Positions 46,590-58,823 of a stretch of 64,000 bases of DNA are shown here, in pieces (position 1 is the stretch's first letter; every line of letters starts with the position of its first letter). The stretch spans positions 50,234,272 to 50,298,271 of the forward strand of contig OZ010616.1 in the NCBI GenBank assembly GCA_963932145.1, read 5' to 3'. The DNA is from Acanthosepion lycidas (lineage: Eukaryota > Mollusca > Cephalopoda > Sepiida > Sepiidae). The notes under the pieces were generated by a model. The model saw only the letters and a program-made list of their open reading frames with translations, did not search any database and was not told where the DNA came from. The position numbers were made by a program, and so were the translations under genes.

Positions 46590-47251
46590 TAGTGGGTTTA
46601 ATTTTGTAAATTCACCAAGCATATTTGGAAAATTAAGACAAAGTTCTAGAGACATTTTATAACAGTTCAAAACATTGGAAAAAAAAAAAAAAAAAAAATA
46701 CTTAAATTGAATGTTGATATCAAAAGAATACAACTGATCCAGCCCATAACTGCTCAAAATATGGAAATTTGCCAGATGAAATGAGATGCCAAACATTTGA
46801 TAACTCACCAGACCTAGAGTCTTTAAGATATTAAAATGTTGCTTTTGTATATAGCAGGCTATGTTGTAAGAAAAGAGTCTCCACAAAAAGAAAATATTTA
46901 GTTTTTATTTTCAAGAATATAAAAATTTGGCCATAGGTCCAGTGCTAAAAAGCCCTCTACAATTTTGATTCCATGACCTCAGACAGGGGTGGACAAAACA
47001 ATTATGGTAGCCTATAGATCACTAAACACTCTTTTTATCATGTATAAATATGGTTCATTTGTGAGAATGGCAGCCAGCCATAATTAAAGATGGCTGAAAA
47101 AAAAAAAACAAAACAAAAACAAACAAACACATAAGGCCATACTCAAACCCAACCCAAACTAATGATATAGTTTAGGACATTTTATTCCTAATTCTGCATT
47201 ATTTGTTGTAAAACATTTAACTTCATATCAAGAACCTGCTTCAAAATTATG

Positions 47252-47290
<39 letters not shown>

Positions 47291-47939
47291 AAAAGAAAAA
47301 AAGTCCAATTTCAGAATACATCTTTTGTTCAATTTTATATTCCACATGTAGAGACACTTATATTCTATCAATAATACCAGTCACACAAGTTTATTATGAT
47401 ATTTTTCCAGCCAGTGAAATCATTTTAAACTGAGGTCTATTTGAAGTTTTGTGTACTTTGAAGTTGGTTTTATTACAATATAAAAGTGTAAGCCAAGAAC
47501 ACATAACTAGGCCTGTGAGATTGTCAAGGCACTTTATCATGCCCAATACAAATGAACACTATGCCAGGGCAGATATTTAGGTACGTGCTGCTGTTATAGC
47601 TGGGGAAAATGTCAAACCTAGGATTATACTACCCTCCCTACAAACTATCCCTGCTTTGCTTAATAGGGTCATGGTAAAGTAGCATTGGTTTTGTGGTAAA
47701 TGCCCAGCTCAGAATAGTGAATATAATACTTATAATAAAGCTAGACATTGGGCAAAAAGCACTCTGGTCCAGATAAAGTCAGAGAGTCCATCATTGTCAA
47801 TATGTGCAGTACTGGCTGCTGCCCCACACTTTAGAATCTTCTGTCCCTGCCCTGATAAAGCTACTAGAATTGACTGGGGCTGGGTAGCTATTTATCAACC
47901 CAAATTGAAAATTAAACCTGGTACACTACATTGTAAGGA
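46590..47939. other. Gene-free stretch with scattered relics
   Basis: Contains a long poly-A tract (47258-47288). The part 47500-47900 is less AT-rich and looks like decayed mobile-element sequence, but I cannot assign a family. Confidence 0.35.
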
Positions 47940-48800
47940 AGTATGGTGGAGTAATGAATAGTGGTGCCAGATTGAGGAATCAGAGAGCTAAGTTTGAATT
48001 CCAGTCGAATCCATTATATTTACTTGTATGCTAATACTCTTGGGAAAGGTATGAATACTCTTCTCCTTCCAGCTATGGGTAAATAGCAGGACAGACTGGG
48101 TTCTATAGCTTTGGATAGCAACTGGTCTACCGCAGAAAGAAATGGCAACCTATTGCGAGAAAAAAATCTGCCTCAGTCATATATCAAAAGATATATGATC
48201 GCCTAAGCTTGCATTATGCATGTCACATAAATGACTGATATCAGTCAAGGGAGGTAAGCAATGTTGCCATTTTCTGTCATCTTTTATTTAAGAAAAATAT
48301 TCCTAAATAGTAGCTTGGATTGAAGAATTGGAGAACCGATTTCAAATTCCAGTCAAGTCTATTACATTCACTTATGTGCTAATATTCTTGGCAAAGGTAT
48401 GAATCTTCTCCAAAGCTATGGGTAATTAGCAGGACAGACCAGGTTCTATTGCCTTGGATGGCAAGTGGTCTACCATAGAAAGAAATGGCAGACTACTGCA
48501 GGAAAAAAATCTGCCTCATCACTCATTTAAGATACATGATCACCTAAGCATGTATCACATGTCACATAATTGACTGACATCAGTCAAGGGAGGTAAGCAA
48601 TGTTGCCATTTTCTGTCATCTTTTATTTATAATATTCTTAAATAGCAGCTTTGATTAAGGAATTGGAGAGCCGATTTCAAATTCTAGTCAAGTCATTCAC
48701 TCATGTGCTAATACCCTTGGGAAAGGTATGAATCCCCCCCCACACACACAATGGGTAAATAGCAGTCTAGTGCAGAGGGAAAAATCTGACTGACATTATC
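47940..48800 (+). mobile_element. Tandem block of tRNA-derived SINE, three units
   Basis: Unit 1 is about 47940-48300, unit 2 about 48312-48640, unit 3 about 48650-48800 (truncated). Each begins with GAATTGGAGAGCYGATTTCA-like or AGTTTGAATTCCAGTCGAAT sequence. It then runs through TATGTGCTAATACTCTTGG, a GTATGAATC segment, GGGTAAATAGCAGGACAGAC, GAAAGAAATGGCA and AATCTGCCTCA. Units 1 and 2 end with ACTGATATCAGTCAAGGGAG-like sequence and CTGTCATCTTTTATTTA. Tandem growth of a SINE is unusual; unequal exchange or template slippage is inferred. Confidence 0.75.
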
Positions 48801-49429
48801 CAGGGTGTATGTCATTAACATCATCTTGTATAACAAAGATTATAAAACATTTGTCCGAGAGTAATTGAGAAACTGTGGTAATGTACTTCTAGGTCTCAAT
48901 TTTCAAAACCACATCACCTTTATGCATGGTGTGTGACCCCAAACCAAGAATAAATGTGGTTAAAATTGAAGTTTTTAGTTTAACTTCATCTTGGTTGAGG
49001 ATTCAATGACTATTTGCTAACATGAAACTCCATGCTCGAACAATTGTGATGAAATCATAGGTCTACAGTGATGAGGACCAATTAATAAAGATCAAGCTTG
49101 GCCACCATAAAAAAACGCATGTGGGAACTACACAAACACTGTATTTATTTATGGAGCTTGAAGTGTGTATCCACAGCCAAGAATTAAAAATTTGGTAAGT
49201 AAACTTGTAGGTTATCAGGTCTTCTCTACTTTTGACCTAGAGTGCTTACTACAAATTACCATTGTGCAAGAATAACAATTTATAGCTTTTGAAGGAAAGC
49301 TGTTTATATCAGTTTACCCGTATACAGTTTGTAGTAACTGACGGGGTTGCCACATTTTAACGTGCTATTGACAAAATACATTTCCGTTCTTGATGACATC
49401 ACTATCAAGTAGAACATGATAAATGCATA
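48801..49429. other. Unassigned stretch left of the gypsy relic
   Basis: G+C rises to the right. It may be the decayed 5' part (protease/RT start) of the LTR element that becomes readable at 49430, but I cannot show that. Confidence 0.3.
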
Positions 49430-51480
49430 AAGATGTTCAATGCCATCAACTCCCACTGAACAAATTCAAATCCACACTTTCTGCAACCAATATTTTGGTA
49501 CTTGGCTATGAAATTGGTGATGGGTTAGCTCAGCCTGATAAAGACTGCCGCCACTACTAGACCTGGAAATGGCCCACTAAAAAGGTATCACTTAAGCATG
49601 TTTGGATACTATGCAAAAAAAGATTCCCAAGTTTTCAGACTGCATTTTCTGCTTGATGCAGAAGTCTAATTTAAAACAGCCACTTATGAAGGCTGCACTG
49701 CACTCTGCCCTGATAACCTCCAAACCATATGTGATAGAATGTGATGCAGTATCGGCTCCTCTAAACTAGTTTGGATGACCTATTAAATACAGGTCACAAA
49801 CCCTGAATCACCATGTGGCTCATTCACCCAGCAATTAAGAGGCAACTATGATTGAAGCTGAGGAAATGGTTCCATTTCTTGCCAGGTCAACATTTTATGT
49901 TTGTGATAGACAAAATAGCCTTCATGATGGATAACCAGAGAAAGTACAAAATTAAGAATGACAAGATCTAAGGTTGGTGTCTGGAACTGACAAACTTCAG
50001 TTATGACATTGTTATGGACACAGCCTGTCCCCGTGACATAAGCCACATAAGATTTCCTGCATTTCACACAGGAGGCAATCAGCATGAACTCGGTGATGTC
50101 TCATGTGACTGATGGAGCTCAATGTAGGGGGCATAGGTGTGTGTGTGGGTTGAATAATATTTTACTTTGAAAGTGTGGACACTTTCCAGTCTGTGGATGG
50201 CTGTGAGTAGCGGCTGGTGTCATCAAGTGAATGGCAAGCATAGTGATGAAAGGGTGGGGCCAGCTATGCCCCACTGAAAACGGATTACCAGTGTGAGACA
50301 AAGTGACCCATGCAGAGGAGAGTGGTGTGTTAATAGCAAAGAACTTTACGTGGGGGGTTTGAAAGTTCTTTGGTTATTGGAGTGTTGCTTGAATTATGTG
50401 GGTCTGTTAACGAAGACAGATGTTACTAGTGGCCAGAATTAGACACACAACACATCAACTTCAGAGCTAGATGCCATTATAGAAAATGGTAAACCCAAGA
50501 AACAACAAAATAAAAAAAATTTGATGTGTGCATTAGTGGCTCACAAACACGCTGACAGCCAAAGTGAGCACTAAGACTCAGAGGGAAATGCTGATCAGGA
50601 GGCAGCTGCAAACCTTCTTGGAGTTGGTTAAGAATATGAGTTAATGGTGGGTGTTACACTCATCAAATCAAATCAGAACCCGTGCTACAAGTATGTTGTG
50701 TGACTAGTAGAAGTATGGAAGAGTTTAAAAATAAATATACTTTGTCAGGAAAATCACGCCTGGAATGCATTTAAATTGATCTGGCACCAGTTCAATATCA
50801 AAAGGAGTCATATGGCAGATACTAGGAATGGATATCACTCATTACAAAGGATGCTCATTACCTGACTCTAATAGATGTTTTTTGATTTGGTGACAAGACT
50901 GGGCAACTGATCCAATATCCTTTTTTGAGAGGGGCCCCTCAAAAAGAGATCTTGACATAACACTGCACTTACAGCAGAGGTTTTAGAATGTTTGCTGAGA
51001 GTTGGGATGCCCACCTGCATTTCGGATGTGCATATGTACCATCTAAAAATGGTGATGGTAAACAATCTCACAGATCCATAAAGCAGATTGCTGCTAGAAA
51101 GTAATGCTCTATTCAGGAAGTGGTTTACTGATACATTATACCAAAGGATGGCACCTGCAGTCTGATTGCTCTGGTTAATGCTTTGTACCAGTATGAAGTT
51201 GGAGTGAAAGGTGTCAACAGGATCCCTCTAGTAGAGCCTAAGTTTGTGCAGGGTATGTACAAGAAAGGATTCCACTGTACAAATGGAGGACAGTAACCAG
51301 AGATGTACATACCTGTAACAAAGATGACCATTCAACTGATGTTGATTCTAGCCCATTGAGTGACTGCGATGACAAAGATCAGCAGATCATGACAGGGCCA
51401 CCTCAAGAAGTAAGCATGCCTGCTGAAATGCATCTTTAAAGAAGCAGATGAAAATTCATCTCTTGCAACAAATAGATATT
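49430..51480 (+). mobile_element. Ty3/gypsy-type pol relic: RT end, RNase H, integrase
   Basis: In shifting + frames the pol order can be followed. LGYEIGDGLAQPDKD is at 49507 (RT thumb, family form FLGYxVSxxGI-P). Next come YRSQTLNHH and IEAEEMVPFL at 49790-49875, NQRKYKIKNDKI at 49939-49975 (RNase H and connection), then the integrase-like LGMDITHYK near 50830. FFERGPSKRD follows at 50922, and near 51160 IALVNALYQYEVGVKGVN. An acidic tail runs DVDSSPLSDCDDKDQQIM at about 51342-51395. Frameshifts and stops occur throughout. No LTRs were identified, so ends are approximate. A + strand tRNA-like motif TAGCTCAGCCTG at 49525 is part of the RT-coding relic. Confidence 0.7.
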
Positions 51481-53096
51481 TACAAAATTTCCTTTTGCAA
51501 TTTCATACAAGGATACCTCATCGAAGACAATTATTCAGTGCATGCAATCCTATGTGGAGTGCCAATCTACATTCACTCAGATCAAGGCTTAAGAAAGTAG
51601 ACAATGACAGGCTCCAGGAACTAAGACACCCACACAATAGTCATCTCCCTCAACATGACATCTAGAGCAAAGTTTGCATTATGCAAACAAGCAAGCAGGC
51701 AACTATGACCATTACCCAGGGACCTGCAAATTTCCACCCATAGAAGATTGCCAGTTCATGAGCTGTGCTGGACAATCTTTTGTGACATATAAAGGTCTAG
51801 AATATCCAGAAGAGGAGTTACACAACTCAGATGGCCACTGACTAGTCACCATATTTGAAGATGTTGGCTGATACTGGAAACTGCAACTGTCTGATGCCAG
51901 ATATTGAACCCAAACTTTGCAAGATGGGTCAATGGAAGTACATCATAAAAACATACCTCATATCCTTTGATCAGATCCCCCTCTCAAGATAATCCATTAA
52001 ATATTGTGACATTGTCACACCCTACAAGGGCGTACAGGTCTACACATGCCATGGGCAAGCCTGGATAGGTTACCATAAAAGGTCACCATACTATGATCCT
52101 GGAAACTACCTGTGAGAGCCAATATCTCATCTGACATTGCAATGCAGTGTAATGAGACAGCATGCCAAATATGCAAATTTAACCTGCAAAGTAAAGACTG
52201 TTGTGTTATTCTACTCTTCTGTGAATTCATTACTGCATACACAGCATTATACAAAATGAATGCTACATTACAGTGGGAGATTCCCTCTCATGGCTTTGCC
52301 TGAAACCGCACACAAAGGATGGTTCACATGCCACTGTGTGCATAAGCCCCACATCAGGATTTATGGCTATGTGTAATGACCAAACTCTCAAAGACATGCA
52401 TAATTATGGAAAGTGAGCAAGTCAAAACCCAATAAAAATCCAGTCATGGAAAAAGCCATTGCAGAATTTGAAGTAGAACTGCTGAGTCAGGGGCCCTGTC
52501 GCAGCATTCTGCCCGACTATTACTGTAGCATGTCCCAATGCTAGCTTTTGGGTTGGGGGTCTGCCTGTGAAATGTTTACACAGGACCAGTACACCCATGA
52601 ACAATGGTTCATCATAGACATCTGAAAAATATGATTTCCAAAACTTGAAACATTAACAGACTACCCCAACACTGTTGGGGGACCTGGTATATCAAAGCCA
52701 AAAAGCATATCTGCAGTATATATTCTGATATCCATAGCCAGTAACTGATGCCACATCTGGTAAACAACTTGGGTCAGGTTTGTATAAAGTTAAGCTCAGC
52801 TATTGCTACATCATTTTAGAAAAGTGAAGCAGCAAACCCATCATGATCTTACCTTTCTTACCTTGTGCCTAACTACATCACGTTTATAAATTGTAGTTGA
52901 TAACTGTTACCACTGCACCTGAAATACTTTCATCTCCACCTCAAGAGTGTGGTGATAGTCCAAACAAAGCGAGACAACATGTAAAGATCATTCCTCAAAG
53001 CCCAGACACCCAACCCACTTGAAAGAATACATTTGCATCTCCCATCTGAAGCTGCAAAAAGTCATTCCCTTTAACTAGACCCTCCCCACTTTAGAG
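51481..53096. other. Unassigned higher-GC relic sequence
   Basis: The first 115 bp repeat a segment found at 45940-46050. From about 51.6 to 52.6 kb, open segments occur on both strands (for example 52015-52254 and 52112-52303) without recognisable domains. Given its place after the integrase relic it could be the 3' part of the gypsy element, including its LTR, but no LTR pair was found. Confidence 0.3.
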
Positions 53097-53119
53097 CAGT
53101 GGTTCTTAAGGGGTGTGAG

Positions 53120-53325
53120 GATACCGAATTTAATTCACACATGTTGAGAATATCATGGACATAACATTTGAACAAGGAAAATGGAAACAAAATGAATACT
53201 AAAATAGTTGAAGAGTGTTGGTAAGGGGGACAAACCTTGCTTAGAACTACAAAGTATAGGAAATTGTGGAGAGCCATGTTCACCCATGTCCTGAAGGGAT
53301 TATGTCACAAAAAAGCATTATATAA
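53120..53325 (+). mobile_element. RTE-like LINE 3' end inside the hAT element
   Basis: The + strand reads TTKYRKLWRAMFTHVLKG, the closing motif of the RTE-type LINE (family form RDRxLWRxMxxxVLKGHGT). The same sequence appears in reverse orientation at 32775-32950. Confidence 0.6.
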
Positions 53326-53935
53326 AATATTGATTAAACCTGTTTTTCCTTGCAGAAAAAAAAGTGAAACTTCTCAAAGTGAAAAGTTGGGAAAAAGAAA
53401 AAAAATCCACCCTTACAGCCTGTCTGTCTCAGTGACTGCTTCCCCTCAACACTCAATATTTGGATACTGGTTGGAAGACAACTCCTCTGTCCATTGCATC
53501 TCAAAAGGGGACCACTGATTCAGTTTTTCAAAGGACTACGATTATTTAAAAATCACTAACAAAATTTTATATTTGCCAAGTCAAACTTGGATTGGAGATA
53601 GTTGAAAAATCCTAATCATTAAAGATGGGCTGGAGATAAGATTCCTATGAAATCCTGGTTATTAAATTGAAAGAAAGAAAAATTATCTATCTCCTGATAG
53701 ATTCTAAATTCTCATGGAGAAAAAAAAAAGTCACAGAGGATGCTAAATTTTCTTACCCTTGCATCCAGACTGTTTAAAAAAAATTGTTGAATAGTTATGC
53801 TATACATTTCATTTGATGGATATTTTATGTGGAGAACTGTAAATCTGTGACAACTGCATTTGGCACCCCTTTCAGCTAGAATTTGCAAGATGTTGATAGC
53901 AACATCAAGGAAGATCTCATTGATCTGAGAAAATA

Positions 53936-54064
53936 CAGTGTAACCCGGATATAAGAGAGTTGTCAGGACCGGGGAAGAAGTCTCTTATATCCGGGTTTGG
54001 TCTATTTTGTTTAAGTATGGCTCTAATTTGGGACCAGAGAAAATCTTATATCCGGGTTACACTG
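53936..54064. mobile_element. pogo/Tigger-type MITE, copy 2 (129 bp)
   Basis: CAGTGTAACCCGGATATAAG starts it and the reverse-complement form CTTATATCCGGGTTACACTG ends it, with TA on both sides. It keeps the intact CAG terminus that copy 1 has lost, but lacks 4 bp and 2 bp that copy 1 retains. It splits the hAT transposase relic. Confidence 0.9.
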
Positions 54065-54540
54065 TATTAGAATCCAAATGGAATGCACTGATAGTCAACT
54101 GGGCTTCCCAGCTGGAAATGTATCCTGCACTGTGATGTGCTGGTGCCTTTCACAACTACATACCTGTAGAAAATTTGATTTTCCTGTCCACTTCACAGGA
54201 AGACCAAGAGCAGAAATTGACTGGGTCCTCAACACAACCTGCAAGTAGCACTCAGCACCAAGATATGTCATCATAAACAGAAAACAGCAACAAAGTCAGA
54301 GTGTGTTGCTCAATCATAACTCATAACACACCAAGCATAGTACAAGCACATAATTTTATTTTTGTTAATATGAAAGTAATGTGTTTTTGTAATGCATTAT
54401 TGTGTTATGGGAAGAAATAATTTCATTATTTACACGAGATCAATATTGCTTTATATCAATTCTTGAAGGGTGTGGGCAATGTGGTTGGTGACCTGAAAGG
54501 GGTGCGAACAAGGAAAAGTTCAAGAATGACTGCTCTAGAG

Positions 54541-56499
54541 ATATAATGAAGCCATAAATTTTGGTCCTTCTCTTGCATTGCCATTTTTGTAATCATTTAT
54601 ATTATTTTTTTTTAAGACTTTTTAAAAAAAAAAAATACAAAAGAAATAAAGACATCCCCCCACCTGGGATGTGTGCATCAGAATTGCAAATGCACATACC
54701 AACCTTTGGTAAAGGCTTCAAACTCTGCTGCAGAAGAACACTGTCATTGTGAGTAGATCACAGAACACCGACTTCAACTGACTTACTAGTATTGGCAGTA
54801 TAACAGCTGTCACACAGAATCACATATGGCAATCCGTTAGTGTCAGGTGATGGATTCTGCAGTAGTGCATGATGTCCATGCTGAACTGATGCCAAGTATG
54901 GTTCACTTTCACTCTGCCTGCTTTTGCTGATGGAAGACTTTGCCATGTCCTTTGTCACAAGCTGCTGTCTGTTCCCCTGGACATTTCCACAATATATAAT
55001 AGTGGAACAATATCAACGTATGGCTTTGTCTTGTTGCTGGCTCCCCATTTGCCCAGCTCATCAACTGAGACAATATCTAGCCAGATGATTACCACCACAC
55101 CTGAGAGAAGATATCACTCTGCAGATCATTTGGGCAAATAGAGTGTACCCAGTTTCTCAGGATTTTCAGTTACCATAGCCAATTTGCCACAGAGTATATC
55201 CCTCAGTATAGCTTTAGCCCACTAACAGCTGGTTGACATCCATCCAAGAAGACGTGCAAAGGTGCCTCCTGACAATGCTCTGGCAACCTTGCTACAAATG
55301 CACATGCAAATCTATGGTCAGACACCCCAACAAGCAGATTTGTTTGAATTCAAGCACCTAGATACGAAGTGGTCATATGCTACAAATGGATCTGTGGCAA
55401 AGGCAATATACATTGTACCTGATTCAGCCTACATCTCATCTTTGCATATTTCTTGGAATACAGTAAATAAATGCACCTCCTGTCAGAAAATTAGCAGTGT
55501 TCTTCACATTACACAGACCAGTTCATTCTTTTCAAACCATTCAGTGATAGAATGACTCCAGTCTAAGCCATCAAATTTGAAGATTAGTTTCAGGTCAAAC
55601 TTTCCGTACATTACACAGAGCTATTTTGGTACTCTTGGAAGACAGAAAGAGTGAGCTCAGATTGGGAGAAACAGGTCCTGTTTTTTGTTTTATGGCATGT
55701 CAACCTCAATGGGCTATTTAATGCTGGCAAGATATTTTATTGCTTCCCACTACAAGATCTTTTGGTGTGGAAACAAGGATAGTTCCAGCATTTTGCTGAC
55801 TGAAAGATGGATGGTGAAAGTCCTTCATGTCCAACAGATCTGATGAAATCCTACTATTGAAGCTGGGGCCATTTTCATGTTTCTCCGTGTACTGTAAGTT
55901 GGTGATCCTGATACAGAAAAAAAGCACTATGACCAGTTGCAGGGCCTGTATGCTGGAGTTACCTCAGATTCTCATACCAATTGGGGATTGAAATGGGCAT
56001 CTGAGTGACTGTGCTGGTGGTTTTGAAGAGGTTCAAAGTTATGGGGGGTACAAAACACTGAAGGTGAGAGTACTGGAGTTTTCCTTGTCAAATAATTTGA
56101 TCAGTGACAACTCCTGGTTCTTGAAAAGTCACACCCAGTCAGCTTCAATTCTGGTGATCATAGATCAGATTGGTTGTTTTGTGGCATATCAACACCTCAA
56201 TGGGTCATTTAAATGCTGACAAGATTTCTATTGCTGTAATATTTTCAAAAAGTATTGCTGTATTAAAAACTATTTTTATACTTTTAGTGTTTTGACCCCT
56301 GTTTGGGGGTTAAACTATTTGCCCATAACTGGAACCCTGACAGGTGCAATCACCCTGGGAACACCAGTGATTAAGAGGTGGTTCCATGCTCCTCAAAACC
56401 TCCCGATCAAAGGCCTAGCTGTCAGAAGTAGTTTATAGTCTTAACCAGGACAGAAATTACAGATTGACAATATCCTACATTGCAAAATGTTCATTGTGT
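54541..56499. other. Unassigned higher-GC relic sequence
   Basis: Broken frames occur on both strands; the longest (55262-55555, +) starts MPPDNALATLLQMHMQIYG but has no recognised domain. A segment of about 60 bp at 55678-55738 recurs in direct orientation at 56171-56233. The stretch probably holds the worn 5' part of the LINE that follows, or another element. Confidence 0.3.
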
Positions 56500-57800
56500 C
56501 AGTTATACCTAGTGAGGAGTGCACATTGCAACATCACCTGCTACCAAAACTTGGGAAATGAGTTCAAAACCACACCTTTGAACCTGGAGGCTTTGCGATT
56601 CAACTATCACAAGCAAGTTCCAAACATTCTGCAATGCTAAACTGGAGGTCTTGCAGATTGACAGTGATGCTTTATCAAATGTGGAAGAGATCTGGTCTAA
56701 GCTGAAAACACCTTTGCTGGAGGCAGCTAATAAGGTATGTGGCACCTGCAAGAATGATCAGCGGAAACTGAGACCTGGTGGTAAAATGGCTGAGTTGATG
56801 TCACTGAGAAATGGTTATGCTACAGGACCTACAGAGCTGTAATGAGGCAGGGTTTTATCGCAAAAGCAAGGCCAAGTGCATTGCCAAAGGAGTCATATAG
56901 CTTGCCAAGTCTGACTTGGCAAGCCATATGACTACTTAGGTTGATATGTCACCTCATGGTGACAGAGTCTTCCATCTAGTGATAGGTTCCCTGAAGTTGA
57001 GGTCCTCTCCCACTGCCATTTGTAACATCAGTACTGATTGGCAAAGCAGTCAAGATGAAGTGTGGAAAGCATCTGGTGATAAAGGCATCAAAATACTTAG
57101 GTTATCTACAAAATCTGAGTTCAGTAGTGGTGCGATCACAAATAAGCGGGAAGAGAGCTTCATCCTCTACAAGGGCAAGAGTGACGCCTTGGACAGAAGC
57201 CTCAAGCTCACTGATCCAGTGATGAAACTGTGGGAATGTGTGCTCGACTCCTACATTATACAAATGGTCAACATTGATAAAATGCAGTATTAGTTTCATG
57301 CTAAGGAGACACCATAGGAGAAATTAATTGCTGCTGTGAAACCTGTCTTTTTGGATCTAGAAGATGATAGTGTTCCAAGAAAGGTGATCTGGTGGGCCAT
57401 GAGACGCCTTAGCTATTTGTGTAGTTCAGGGCATGTATACTGAACTGGTTGGAGTCAAGTTAGAATCAATTGCCAATATAGCTGGGAGTTTGGTGTTCAA
57501 AGCTCAGTCTTGAGTCCACTGCTTTTCATTCATGTTGAGGCACTATCAGGAGTTACACACTAGTGTACCATGGGAACTGCTATATCCTGATGACCTTCCG
57601 TTAATTGCTAACACTCTGAATGAATGTGTCGCCAAGTTGCAAACTTGGAAGGTGGGCATGGAGAACAAGGGACTGTGTCGACATAGCAAAAATTGCTTGC
57701 ACTAGTAAAAATTTTCTTACCAGCAGACTTAGCAATAGATTCGAGTTTTTCCACTTCATGTCAGCTGAGAACGTTTGCTAAAAAGGTGCAATGGGTCACT
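56500..57800 (+). mobile_element. RTE-like LINE relic with RT domain
   Basis: The + frames read VEEIWSKLKTPLLEAANKVC (56682-56741) and KASGDKGIKILRLS (57067-57108). LYKGKSDALDRSLKLTDPVM is at 57166-57225, with DSYIIQMVNIDKMQY following. Next come FLDLEDDSVPRKVIWWAMRR (57350-57409) and SSVLSPLLFIHVEALSG (about 57505-57555). Family forms are KGDALD, QGSVLSPLLFI and LEKAFDRVPR. The YADD region is decayed near 57590. Several frameshifts and stops are present. Confidence 0.8.
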
Positions 57801-57859
57801 TTCCTGGAGGTTAGCATCAGCCATGCTCATGGATAGCAGAAAGGTTAAGCATTATTAAT

Positions 57860-57965
57860 AGAGAACAGTTTAATTTTGAAGGTGTTAAAATTATCAAGCC
57901 ATTTTTTGCTTCAGTTGACAGATTGAAGGTAGTTTTTGACAGCTATTTATGATAAAGAATATTTT
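57860..57965 (-). mobile_element. Small Jockey-like LINE fragment
   Basis: GGTGTTAAAATTATCAAGCC and the next 80 bp are closely related to 63475-63560, which on the - strand encodes the FNTSKT-containing segment after the RT active site of the LINE at the right edge. Same orientation. Confidence 0.5.
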
Positions 57966-58285
57966 GCTTACTGGAAGTAGCAAATTTAATCATTTAGCTG
58001 TCAATTAAGGCTAAAATTGAATCTTGAAATGTTTACTGATAGTAGTTCTTAACATCTATTGGTTATTTAATGCCAAAATTAAAATATTTCATATGTATTT
58101 TTTGTGAAGAATTTGGTGAGATTTTTAAGAAAAATTCTTACTAAAGAACCCATGTCTTTGAGGAGAAGAAGTGGATTCATACAATTCCCAAGGATATTTG
58201 CAGGTAAGAAAATATAAAACCAATGGTAATTGGAACTGCTCTCTGATTAACAATTCCAAGCCTTTATTACATTACCCATAAATCT

Positions 58286-58402
58286 AAGCTCACAGCATCT
58301 GGTATTTCAAGTTGTCACCCATCAAAGTACTGATCAGGTTCAACATTGAAACAATCGTTCCGGTATGATCAAAGTTAAGCAAAGTAACGAGGCTGTAAGC
58401 CT
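58286..58402 (-). pseudogene. 5S rRNA-like relic with one half inverted
   Basis: On the - strand, 58348-58286 reads GATCAGTACTTTGATGGGTG then ACAACTTGAAATACCAGATG and CTGTGAGCTT. This follows the 3' half of eukaryotic 5S rRNA (GGTTAGTACTTGGATGGGTG, ACCGCCTGGGAATACCGGGT, GCTGTAGGCTT) with scattered changes, including box C. The box-A region AAAGTTAAGCAAAGT, which should follow on the same strand, is instead on the + strand at 58371-58385. So the two halves face opposite ways. It may come from 5S repeats or from a 5S-derived SINE. Confidence 0.6.
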
Positions 58403-58823
58403 TGAAATATTTCACCAATATGAAAATGGTTAAACTATAAACAACAAATAAATAAAGTGAGTAAACATTGAGGCACAACTCAAACCTTTCATATTAGATG
58501 TATTTTTCCCCTCACCCAGCTTGTGTTCATGCTATAAAAATACTGATAATTTGATATTTGTAAATATATGAATTTGTGAATTTTTTTTTTTTTTTAAAAA
58601 GGTAGTATAAAAAATAGCCAGTATGCTCCAAACATTGGAGCAAAACAAATTGTTGCTGGATGATGTAGTAGGAGTAGTACTGGTGGGGAAGTCATTTCAA
58701 GTTTAATTCATTCACATAAATGATTTAATATTAAGAAACTTTTGGGGAGGGGCATTAAACAAGAACAGTCTTGTTTTTGGTAAAATAGACTCTTGCAAAG
58801 TATTTCATATCTCCGCAATGGAA

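Larger units (their letters stand above)
53097..54532 (+). mobile_element. hAT-type DNA transposon with 8-bp target duplication
   Basis: The ends are CAGTGGTTCTTAAGGGG (left) and CAAGAATGACTG (right), imperfect inverted repeats. They are flanked by CTTTAGAG (53089-53096) and CTCTAGAG (54533-54540), an 8-bp duplication with one mismatch, the hAT signature. Just before the nested MITE, + strand SNIKEDLIDLR (about 53900-53930) resembles the C-terminal QEELIDL segment of ZBED5-like hAT transposases. The rest of the transposase is lost. Two insertions sit inside it: an RTE 3' end and a pogo-type MITE. Confidence 0.75.

Noticed and set aside
49515-49560. tRNA-like box A (TAGCTCAGCCTG)
   Set aside because: No box B or cloverleaf follows at the right spacing, and the segment fits the gypsy RT reading LGYEIGDGLAQPDKD.
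51840-52604. Possible envelope-like gene after the integrase relic
   Set aside because: Frames on both strands are short and interrupted, and I see no signal peptide, furin-like site or membrane anchor that would support it.
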